Both the position numbers and the translations under genes were made by a program. Positions 8,158 to 14,460 of a stretch of 33,606 nucleotides of DNA are shown one piece after another; positions within the stretch are counted from its first letter, which is position 1, and each line of letters starts with the position of its first letter. Location: assembly GCA_002686465.1 (NCBI GenBank), contig NZCP01000044.1, positions 1 to 33,606 on the forward strand. The letters are read 5' to 3'. Source of the stretch: Candidatus Woesebacteria bacterium. GTDB taxonomy: Bacteria; Patescibacteriota; Microgenomatia; UBA8517; UBA10165. The notes beneath the pieces were generated by a model. That model saw nothing but the letters and a program-made list of their open reading frames with translations. It had not been told where the DNA came from and made no database searches.

Positions 8158-9228
8158 TTAGTTCCCCTCCCATGGATTAGTATTTTCTTGAGCCCTTTGC
8201 AACTGCTCACCCCATTCTTGCTCGCGCTGTTTTAACATCCAAAGTGAAACTTGAAAGGGCTTGATGCTCATGTCTTGGAATGCAGAATTCAAAAGCTCAA
8301 CAGCCCAAAGATCTCGAGCCCTTCTATCAGGGGCTCCAAGTAAAACAACCATGAAACGTTCACCTTCCCGTTCCGAGGTAACTATAGTAACGTATCCTGC
8401 CTCACCTGTATAGCCTATCTTTACCCCATCAACTCCAGGATAAACACCCAAGAGCGCATTCCAGTTGGGCAATTCGTAATATTTATGTTCTTTTGTTTCC
8501 TTTATAGTCGATTCCTCCATACTTACAATCTCCGTAATCTCCGGATAATTCTCCATCGCATAGTACGCAATCTTTGCAAGCTCGCGGGCAGTTGAAACTT
8601 GGTTCGGGTCATCATATCCTGTAGAGTTTGCAAAATGTGTCTTTGTTAATCCCATGTTTTTTACCTTTTCATTCATCAGCATCACAAAAAGACCCCTCGA
8701 TCCTCCAAGTTCTTTTGCCACACCATGTGCCAACACATCAGCTGCGTCATTAGCAGATGTTATGAGCGCCGCCTCTAAAAGATCCTCAACAGGCAATGTT
8801 TCTCCCTCGTCAACCATCAAAATGGTCGGCTCAAGTCCGACTGCATCTTCTGGAACTTTGAAAGCCTCCCTACCTTCTACAAGATCTAAAACCACCATTG
8901 CAGTTACAAGCTTCGTTAAAGACGCAGGTGATTGCTGAGAATCAGGATCTTTGGCATAAACAACCTCCCCATCTTTATCGATCACAATGTAAGAAGGTGT
9001 ATCAACCAATTCATGTAAACTCCCATTTCCCCTTGCCCAGTCAACAACTTCCGCTCCAACTCTATGCTTATGGTCGCTAAATACTTTCCTGTCAATTAGT
9101 TTTTGGAAGAATGACTGTTCCGCCTTTTTACCTAAAGGAGAAATCAAACCTCCGGAAGACATAGGCATTTGACTAACAAAAAACACCGCGGCCACTATTA
9201 AAAGAGAGACAACAATAATCTTCTTCAC
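8158..9228 (-). CDS. D-alanyl-D-alanine carboxypeptidase (PBP5-like, peptidase S11)
   Basis: The enzyme removes the terminal D-alanine from peptidoglycan pentapeptides outside the membrane. The 356-residue protein starts with a hydrophobic signal or anchor (about residues 3-20). The S11 active-site motifs are visible: SLTK at 103-106 (nucleophile Ser103, Lys106), SAN at 158-160, and the third box at 270-272, which reads KIG instead of the usual KTG within GVDGVKIGYTGEAGY. The loss of Thr at that position may change beta-lactam binding or substrate choice. The C-terminal part is short and ends in a Glu/Gln-rich helix. The start is GTG, 2 bases after the serS stop, with no clear ribosome binding site, so coupling to serS translation is likely. 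Confidence 0.9.
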   Translation of the reverse strand: MKKIIVVSLLIVAAVFFVSQMPMSSGGLISPLGKKAEQSFFQKLIDRKVFSDHKHRVGAEVVDWARGNGSLHELVDTPSYIVIDKDGEVVYAKDPDSQQSPASLTKLVTAMVVLDLVEGREAFKVPEDAVGLEPTILMVDEGETLPVEDLLEAALITSANDAADVLAHGVAKELGGSRGLFVMLMNEKVKNMGLTKTHFANSTGYDDPNQVSTARELAKIAYYAMENYPEITEIVSMEESTIKETKEHKYYELPNWNALLGVYPGVDGVKIGYTGEAGYVTIVTSEREGERFMVVLLGAPDRRARDLWAVELLNSAFQDMSIKPFQVSLWMLKQREQEWGEQLQRAQENTNPWEGN

Positions 9229-9230
9229 AA

Positions 9231-10469
9231 TTATTTTGGAGAAATTTTATCCTTGCCCATATAGGGACGAAGAACTTCAGGAATAACAACCGATCCGTCT
9301 TTTTGTTGATTGTTTTCCAAAATCGCAATTATTGTCCGTCCAATAGCAAGGGCTGTTGCATCATTCATGTGCACAAATTCTGTACTTCCATCTTTTCTGC
9401 GTACCCTTGTATTTAGTCTTCTTGCTTGATAATCGGTCATAAGATCGGACGTATGAGTTTCTCTATACTTGCCTTGCCCCGGCATCCACGCCTCTATATC
9501 AATCTGTTTTACGTTGGGCGCACCCATGTCGCCGGTTGAAATATCTATAACTTGATATGGTATTCCAAGTTGCTGCATAAGGTCCTCCTGTATTGAAACA
9601 ATAAGCTCTTGCTCCTTTGTAGAATCCTCGGGCACAGTGAAAGACTCCATCTCAACCTTGTCAAACTGATGGACACGCAGTATCCCTTTTGTGTCCTTCC
9701 CGTAGGAACCTGCTTCCCGTCGAAAACTTGTAGAAAACCCTGCATATCGGATAGGAAGTTTGCCTTCCGGTATGGTTTCATCCATATGTAACGGTCCCAA
9801 TGTATGTTCAGCACTACCAACAAGATATAAATCATCTTTAGGGAGATGGTACCGATCATCTTTGTCATTTTTTCCAAGACGAGCCATTTTAGTAAAAACG
9901 TCAGGGCGTATCATTGTGGGTGGGACAACCGGAGTAAACCCCTTCTTTACAAGTGTGTCAAAAGCAAGTTTTACAAGAGCGAATTCCAAAAGGGCAGCAT
10001 CACCTTTGAGATAAGAAAAGCGTGTTCCTGATACTTTCGCAGCCGTCTTAAGATCGATAATCCCTAAGCGCTCCCCAATCTCGATATGATCTCGCACTTT
10101 AAAATCAAACTTTTTGGGCTTGCCCCACTTTCGCAGTACTTTATTTGCACTTTCGTCCTTGCCGACAGGGACATCGTCAAACGGCAAGTTTGGAATGTCG
10201 TAGATTGTTTGTTCAAAATCTTTCGTTGCCTTGCTCAGATCTGCTTCCAGCTTCTTTAATTCTTCTTTAACTTGCTGACCAAGTTTAACGTCTTTCTTTT
10301 TGGCAACTTCATTTCTCTCTTGACGAACTTTCTCAACTTCCTGCAAAAGCCCACGTCTTTTCTTGTCTAACTCCAAAACACGATCAACCACTTTTGGATC
10401 GTATCCCTTTTTCTGGACACCGTCTTTAACTTTATCTGGATTATCGCGAATAAGTTGAATATCTAACAT
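9231..10469 (-). CDS. serS: Seryl-tRNA synthetase
   Basis: This class II synthetase charges tRNA-Ser in the cytoplasm. The 412-residue product has the N-terminal long coiled-coil arm that grips the tRNA long arm (about residues 30-105, rich in Lys and Glu). The catalytic domain shows motif 2 FRREAGSYGKDTKGILRVHQFDKVE and the C-terminal motif 3 region ALAIGRTIIAILEN followed by IPEVLRPYMG. Length is normal. In the motif 3 approach the usual NGSG is replaced by NDAT, a small divergence. It starts 2 bases after the HD-domain gene and is followed 2 bases later by the D,D-carboxypeptidase gene, so it sits in the middle of an operon. Confidence 0.97.
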   Translation of the reverse strand: MLDIQLIRDNPDKVKDGVQKKGYDPKVVDRVLELDKKRRGLLQEVEKVRQERNEVAKKKDVKLGQQVKEELKKLEADLSKATKDFEQTIYDIPNLPFDDVPVGKDESANKVLRKWGKPKKFDFKVRDHIEIGERLGIIDLKTAAKVSGTRFSYLKGDAALLEFALVKLAFDTLVKKGFTPVVPPTMIRPDVFTKMARLGKNDKDDRYHLPKDDLYLVGSAEHTLGPLHMDETIPEGKLPIRYAGFSTSFRREAGSYGKDTKGILRVHQFDKVEMESFTVPEDSTKEQELIVSIQEDLMQQLGIPYQVIDISTGDMGAPNVKQIDIEAWMPGQGKYRETHTSDLMTDYQARRLNTRVRRKDGSTEFVHMNDATALAIGRTIIAILENNQQKDGSVVIPEVLRPYMGKDKISPK

Positions 10470-10471
10470 GT

Positions 10472-11038
10472 TTAAAGACCTAAGTCGCCTGCCTTGGCTT
10501 GCATCGCTTTCAGAACTATTTCTATGAATTCCTCAAGCGGAATACCAAGCTTGTCATCACATTTTTCAATCTGTTCTCTGTGAACTCCGGCAGCAAAGTC
10601 CTTCTTGTCCCACTTCTTCATTATAGACTCTGGTGTTACTGAGGCAAGTTTTTTATCAGGTTTGACTAGTGTTACAGCAACAATAAAGCCTGTTAGATCG
10701 TCGCAACAATAAAGCGCCCATTCTAAATCATTTGCAGGAGGATCTTGATTTGTATGTGCATAGTTGTGAGAAAGTATTGCGCCTAAAATTTCTTTGTCTG
10801 TCTCACCAGCTTTTTTCAACCATTGATGCATAACCATCGTGTGCTTTTCTGGTGCGTCATGTGTCTTTTCATAATCACCATCATGTAGTAGTCCGACAAT
10901 CCCCCATTTCTCCTCGTCTCCCCCAAGTCTTTTTGCTAGAGCCCGCATCGCTGCCGAGGCAGCGTAACAGTGTCGCCGCAGATTTTGGTTCTGCATATTA
11001 GAGTGCAGAATTTCTAAAGCTTCTTTTCGAGAAATCAT
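10472..11038 (-). CDS. HD-domain metal-dependent phosphohydrolase-like protein
   Basis: The product (188 residues) has an HD-domain pattern: an early His (RRHCYAAS, about residue 24), the HD doublet in GIVGLLHDGDYEK (about residue 50), a later His in HTMVMHQWL and AILSHNYAH. These are the metal ligands expected of HD/HDIG hydrolases, which act on nucleotides or other phosphorylated molecules; the substrate is not known. The frame opens earlier, but ATG 11038 overlaps the lysS stop as ATGA (11035-11038), a classic translational coupling signal, and places the domain at the N-terminus. Its position between lysS and serS suggests only co-transcription. Confidence 0.8.
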   Translation of the reverse strand: MISRKEALEILHSNMQNQNLRRHCYAASAAMRALAKRLGGDEEKWGIVGLLHDGDYEKTHDAPEKHTMVMHQWLKKAGETDKEILGAILSHNYAHTNQDPPANDLEWALYCCDDLTGFIVAVTLVKPDKKLASVTPESIMKKWDKKDFAAGVHREQIEKCDDKLGIPLEEFIEIVLKAMQAKAGDLGL

Positions 11039-12495
11039 TTTTTCTTGTCGGGTCGAAGAGTTGGAAACAATATCACATCCCGTATACTTGGAGAGTCGGT
11101 CAGAATCATAACCCATCGATCAAGCCCAGGCCCGATACCTGAGGTTGGTGGCATTCCATACTCGAGCATATCTAAAAAGTCTGTATCTTCCCTTTGTGCC
11201 TCCTTATTTCCCTGCGCAGCTTTCTTTTTTTCCTCCTTCCAAGCCTCTAGTAAAACCTGGGAGTCATTTTGTTCAGACCAATTAGTTCCCATTTCCATGC
11301 CAGCCACATAAATGTCAAAACTCTCCACAAGCTTTGGGTTGTCTGCTTTTCTTTTTGCAAGAGGATAAAAGTCAGCCGGATAGTCGTAAACAAACGTGGG
11401 CTGGACAAGCTGGTCTGTACATTTCTTCTCAAAAATCTCGAGTAAAATTTCTCCATCAGTCATAAAATCTCGAACTTCTACTCCTAGTTTTTTCGCCAGG
11501 GTTGTTGCTTTCTTGAGAGTATCAATCTCATGAATACCAACTCCAGTATGTTCCTTGAAAAGGTCTTCTAATTTTATTCTTTCCCAGGGTCGTTTAAAGT
11601 CCAATACCAAACCTTGATAAGTAATTTTTGTTTTCCCAAAAACTTTTAAAACAACGTACTCAAACATCTCCTCAATCAAATCCATATTATCCATATAATC
11701 TGCGTATGCCTCCATTGTTTCAAGCATAGTAAACTCAGGATTATGACTTCGATCCATACCCTCGTTGCGAAAGACCTTAGCGATTTCAAAAACTTTCTCC
11801 AGACCTCCAGCAATTAAACGTTTAAGATAAAGCTCCGTTGAAATCCGAAGATAGATGTCTATATCGAGAGTGTTGTGATGAGTCTTAAATGGTCTTGCTC
11901 TACCACCGCCGTAGATTGTCTGCAGAACTGGTGTTTCAACCTCTATGTAATCTTTTTCCTCTACCAAAAACTTTCTAACACTATTGATAATTTGACTACG
12001 TTTCTCAAAGACCTCTTTGACACGTGGATTCATCAACATATCTAAGTAGCGCCTGCGGTAGCGTTCTTCAACATCCTCAAGGCTGTGCCAGGTCGAGGGT
12101 AACGGCCGGACACCTTTACTCAAGAGAGTAACGTCTGCCACATCGACAGTTACCTCACCCGCCTTGGTCTTCACTACGTGTCCTTTAGCATCGATAAAAT
12201 CACCAATATCGAAAAGCTTAAGAAGATCAAATTTTTTACCGAGCTTTTCTTTCTGGAACCACAATTGAACCTGGCCACTCGAATCGCGTATATCTGCAAA
12301 CACGAAGGCGCCATGTTTTCTCCATCCCCAAACTCGTCCTGCAACGACAACTTTTTTACCAAGATTCTTTTTTATATCCTGTGCCTTGTGTGTTACACGT
12401 TGACCTTTAGATGGATAGGGATTAATGCCTAATTCCCTAAGCTTGGATAGTTTCTTAAGACGCTCTGATTTTACAACTTCTAGCCTGCCAGCCAT
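11035..12495 (-). CDS. lysS: Lysyl-tRNA synthetase, class II
   Basis: The 486-residue protein has the N-terminal OB-fold anticodon-binding domain (about residues 40-150, VVVAGRVWGWRKHGAFVFADIRD) and a class IIb catalytic core. Motif 2 is RNEGMDRSHNPEFTMLE and motif 3 is GIGPGLDRWVMILTDSPSIRDVILFP. The lysine site segment reads AGMEMGTNWSEQND, slightly different from the common GxExxNxxSELND. It has its own -10 element (TATACT, 12502-12507) exactly 6 bases before ATG 12495, so a leaderless transcript is likely in addition to read-through from greA 66 bases upstream. Its stop overlaps the start of the HD-domain gene by 4 bases. Confidence 0.97.
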   Translation of the reverse strand: MAGRLEVVKSERLKKLSKLRELGINPYPSKGQRVTHKAQDIKKNLGKKVVVAGRVWGWRKHGAFVFADIRDSSGQVQLWFQKEKLGKKFDLLKLFDIGDFIDAKGHVVKTKAGEVTVDVADVTLLSKGVRPLPSTWHSLEDVEERYRRRYLDMLMNPRVKEVFEKRSQIINSVRKFLVEEKDYIEVETPVLQTIYGGGRARPFKTHHNTLDIDIYLRISTELYLKRLIAGGLEKVFEIAKVFRNEGMDRSHNPEFTMLETMEAYADYMDNMDLIEEMFEYVVLKVFGKTKITYQGLVLDFKRPWERIKLEDLFKEHTGVGIHEIDTLKKATTLAKKLGVEVRDFMTDGEILLEIFEKKCTDQLVQPTFVYDYPADFYPLAKRKADNPKLVESFDIYVAGMEMGTNWSEQNDSQVLLEAWKEEKKKAAQGNKEAQREDTDFLDMLEYGMPPTSGIGPGLDRWVMILTDSPSIRDVILFPTLRPDKKK

Positions 12496-12501
12496 GCTTG
12501 T

Positions 12502-12507
12502 AGTATA
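12502..12507 (-). promoter_or_regulatory. -10 element of lysS (leaderless start)
   Basis: TATACT on the minus strand lies 6 bases before ATG 12495, so transcription would begin at the start codon. The -35 region is weak. Confidence 0.4.
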
Positions 12508-12561
12508 CCTAAAGCAAAAAGAAGTTGCTAGTGAAGAACTTTGGCAAAAAAAAGGGGGAAA

Positions 12562-13041
12562 TTATTCAATACCAAGCACTGAATACATTATTTTACCAGC
12601 TGGAGCCTCAACTTCTACTTTGTCTCCAACCTTTTTACCTACAAGGGCTTGTCCTAGTGGAGATTCATGAGAAATTTTCTTTTCTTTAGGATCAGCTTCC
12701 CATTCTCCAACGATATGGAAAGAATGTTGCTTACCATTGGTGCCTACACGAACTGTAGTGCCAACTCCTACTGTTGTCTGCTTTCCAGAAGAGTTTTTTA
12801 CAACTTCTGCAGCCTGCAACACTTTCTCAAGCTCGGTAATTCTACCGTCCAAAAATTCCAAGGCTTCACGGGAGTTGTGATAGTCGTTATTTTCCGACAA
12901 ATCTCCCATAGCCCTAGCATTGGCAAGACGATCTACCGCCGCAGGGCGCTTCTCGTTTAGTTCTTTAAGCTCGTTCGTTAGCCCCTGAAATCCTTCCTGG
13001 GTAAGCTGAACTTTTTCGTTATTGTTAGGTTTATTTATCAT
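12562..13041 (-). CDS. greA: Transcription elongation factor GreA
   Basis: GreA binds the secondary channel of RNA polymerase and stimulates cleavage of backtracked RNA. The 159-residue product has normal length and both domains: the N-terminal coiled coil, whose tip ARAMGDLSENNDYHNSREA carries the conserved acidic pair Asp-Leu-Ser-Glu-Asn, and the C-terminal FKBP-like domain ending in SPLGQALVGKKVGDKVEVEAP. ATG 13041 has only a distant purine-rich stretch upstream. The transcript leader from the promoter at 13135-13163 contains a terminator-like hairpin at 13078-13101. It is the first gene of the run leading into lysS and serS. Confidence 0.97.
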   Translation of the reverse strand: MINKPNNNEKVQLTQEGFQGLTNELKELNEKRPAAVDRLANARAMGDLSENNDYHNSREALEFLDGRITELEKVLQAAEVVKNSSGKQTTVGVGTTVRVGTNGKQHSFHIVGEWEADPKEKKISHESPLGQALVGKKVGDKVEVEAPAGKIMYSVLGIE

Positions 13042-13077
13042 GATTTTCTAAAATCCTTCCCTCTTTAAAATTAAAAA

Positions 13078-13101
13078 CCACCCTTTGATTACAGAGAGTG
13101 G
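13078..13101 (-). terminator. Terminator-like hairpin in the greA leader
   Basis: On the minus strand CCACTCT (13095-13101) pairs with AGGGTGG (13078-13084, one G-U) around a 10-base loop and is followed directly by TTTTTAATTTT. It sits between the greA promoter and its start codon, so it may be an attenuator or may end a short leader RNA. Confidence 0.55.
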
Positions 13102-13134
13102 CCTCAGGCGCCGATTAATGAGAATAACTTCTAG

Positions 13135-13163
13135 ATACTAGACAATTGTTACACTTAAGTCAA
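13135..13163 (-). promoter_or_regulatory. Promoter of the greA operon
   Basis: On the minus strand TTGACT (13158-13163) and TAGTAT (13135-13140) are 17 bases apart. The predicted start point near 13128 gives a leader of about 86 bases that includes the hairpin at 13078-13101. The spacer contains a 15-base motif also found upstream of secA. Confidence 0.55.
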
Positions 13164-13219
13164 GCGATTAGATTACAAAGAAGTGCCTGATTATACCTAA
13201 AACCTTGGCAAAAGTCCAG

Positions 13220-13259
13220 AAAAAGTGACCCTGAGTCCTTCGGTCCTGAGCGCAGGGTC
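13220..13259 (-). terminator. Intrinsic terminator after tRNA-Glu
   Basis: On the minus strand GACCCTG (13253-13259) pairs with CAGGGTC (13227-13233), and the stem is followed by AC and TTTTT (13220-13224). The loop contains a CTCAGGACCGAAGGACT segment typical of a repeat family that recurs at about 27655-27725. Confidence 0.6.
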
Positions 13260-13277
13260 GGAAGACTTGTCGAAGGG

Positions 13278-13350
13278 TGACCCCACGGGGACTCGAACCC
13301 CGGTTTCCAGGATGAGAACCTGGTGTCCTAGACCACTAGACGATGGGGCC
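13278..13350 (-). tRNA. tRNA-Glu (CTC)
   Basis: The 73-base sequence folds as a cloverleaf: acceptor GGCCCCA with TGGGGTC, anticodon stem CCAGG/CCTGG with loop TTCTCAT giving anticodon CTC (Glu), T-arm CGGGG-TTCGAGT-CCCCG. The discriminator base is A and CCA is not encoded. An extended -10 TGGTAAAAT (13364-13372, minus strand) predicts a 5' leader of about 7 bases. A terminator follows at 13220-13259. Confidence 0.93.
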
Positions 13351-13363
13351 TCAAACCGTGCTC

Positions 13364-13372
13364 ATTTTACCA
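13364..13372 (-). promoter_or_regulatory. Extended -10 of tRNA-Glu
   Basis: TGGTAAAAT on the minus strand matches the extended -10 form and is identical to the one upstream of tRNA-Gln (29646-29654). The -35 is weak. Confidence 0.45.
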
Positions 13373-13381
13373 CTTTCAGCC

Positions 13382-13410
13382 TTGGATTGCGAGGGTTTTT
13401 CCGCTATAGT
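13382..13410 (+). promoter_or_regulatory. Promoter of the AlkD-like gene
   Basis: TTGGAT (13382-13387) and TATAGT (13405-13410) are 17 bases apart. The -10 ends 7 bases before GTG 13418, which points to a leaderless mRNA and fixes the start codon. Confidence 0.5.
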
Positions 13411-13417
13411 ATGCATT

Positions 13418-14110
13418 GTGAAAGATATTGTAGGTGACCTACAAAAGCTAAAGGATCCAAAAAGAGCAAAAATTCTTGCCAGGTTTTTTAAGACCGGTAA
13501 GGGAGAATATGGGGAAGGAACTGTATTTTGGGGCATTACTGTTCCAGACGTCCGAAGTGTTGCAAAAAAACATCTGGACATTCCACTGAGTATAATCAAC
13601 AGGCTCCTTTCCAGCCGAATATACGAGCATCGCCTCACGGCATTAATCATTTTGGTTGAGAAATATAGAAAGGCAAAAGAGAGCGATAAAAAGAAAATTG
13701 TTAACTTTTATCTGAGCAACACAAAGAGAGTTAATAGTTGGGGCTTGGTTGATTTAACCGCAGACAAAATACTTGGCAATTATCTACTCAAGAAAGACAA
13801 ATCAATTTTGTACAGACTGGCAAGGTCAAAAAACTTATGGGAAAGAAGGATAGCGACAATTTCGACCTTTGAATTCATTAAAAACAACAAATTCACAGAC
13901 TCATTAAAGATTGCTCAGCTTCTCCTGCGTGATGAACACGATCTCATACATAAAGCAGTTGGGTGGATGCTGAGGGAAATTGGCAAAAGGGACCAGAGAA
14001 CCGAAGAACGGTTCTTAAAAAAGCACTACAACAGCATGCCAAGAACAATGCTTAGATATGCAATTGAGCGATTTAATGAAAGAAAAAGAAGGTTGTACCT
14101 CAGAAGGTAA
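13418..14110 (+). CDS. AlkD-like DNA alkylation repair protein
   Basis: The 230-residue product matches the all-helical HEAT-like repeat family of DNA glycosylases that remove alkylated bases (AlkD). Visible family features are the N-terminal YGEGTVFWGITVPDVRSVAKKH and the central NSWGLVDLTADKILG, where the Trp and Asp correspond to the conserved catalytic region, followed by WERRIATISTFEFIK and HDLIHKAVGWMLREIGKRD. The frame opens upstream inside the tRNA, but GTG 13418 lies 7 bases after a -10 element and is the likely leaderless start. It is transcribed divergently from tRNA-Glu. The family call is good; substrate range is unknown. Confidence 0.87.
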   Translation: MKDIVGDLQKLKDPKRAKILARFFKTGKGEYGEGTVFWGITVPDVRSVAKKHLDIPLSIINRLLSSRIYEHRLTALIILVEKYRKAKESDKKKIVNFYLSNTKRVNSWGLVDLTADKILGNYLLKKDKSILYRLARSKNLWERRIATISTFEFIKNNKFTDSLKIAQLLLRDEHDLIHKAVGWMLREIGKRDQRTEERFLKKHYNSMPRTMLRYAIERFNERKRRLYLRR

Positions 14111-14112
14111 TC

Positions 14113-14403
14113 CTATCCTCTATCATCGCGGTCAAAACTACCACGATCCGGTCTGTCTTCGCGTGGCTTCGCAACTGAGACAAAAATCTTTCTTCCTTTA
14201 AAGTCAGATTCATTCAATTTTTGAATAGCTTTTTGGGCTTCTTCATCATTTGACATCTCAACAAAACCAAAACCTCGACTTTGACCAGTGTTTCTGTCCA
14301 TAACTACTTGAGCTGAAGAAACTTCGCCAAAATCCTTAAATAGATCGTTTAATTCTTGATCAGTTATACTGTAAGGCAAACTACCAATAAACAATTTTGT
14401 CAT
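14113..14403 (-). CDS. RRM-domain RNA-binding protein
   Basis: The 96-residue protein is one RNA recognition motif: RNP-2 LFIGSLP at the N-terminus, then FKDFGEVSSAQVVMDRNTGQSRG and RNP-1 GFGFVEM, ending in an Arg/Asp/Gly-rich tail (DRPDRGSFDRDDRG). Bacterial and cyanobacterial proteins of this type bind single-stranded RNA and are often cold-induced. The start ATG has a strong ribosome binding site (GAGGTGGTGA, 14414-14423) and an extended -10 (14436-14444). It converges on the AlkD-like gene with 2 bases between stops and lies just downstream of lon, but with its own promoter. Confidence 0.93.
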   Translation of the reverse strand: MTKLFIGSLPYSITDQELNDLFKDFGEVSSAQVVMDRNTGQSRGFGFVEMSNDEEAQKAIQKLNESDFKGRKIFVSVAKPREDRPDRGSFDRDDRG

Positions 14404-14435
14404 AAATTAACTATCACCACCTCTCGAGAATCAAT

Positions 14436-14444
14436 ATTATAGCA
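14436..14444 (-). promoter_or_regulatory. Extended -10 promoter of the RRM gene
   Basis: TGCTATAAT on the minus strand is a perfect extended -10. No -35 match is seen, as expected for this promoter class. The leader of about 26 bases carries the Shine-Dalgarno site. Confidence 0.55.
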
Positions 14445-14460
14445 TAATGTAGTCATAAAG

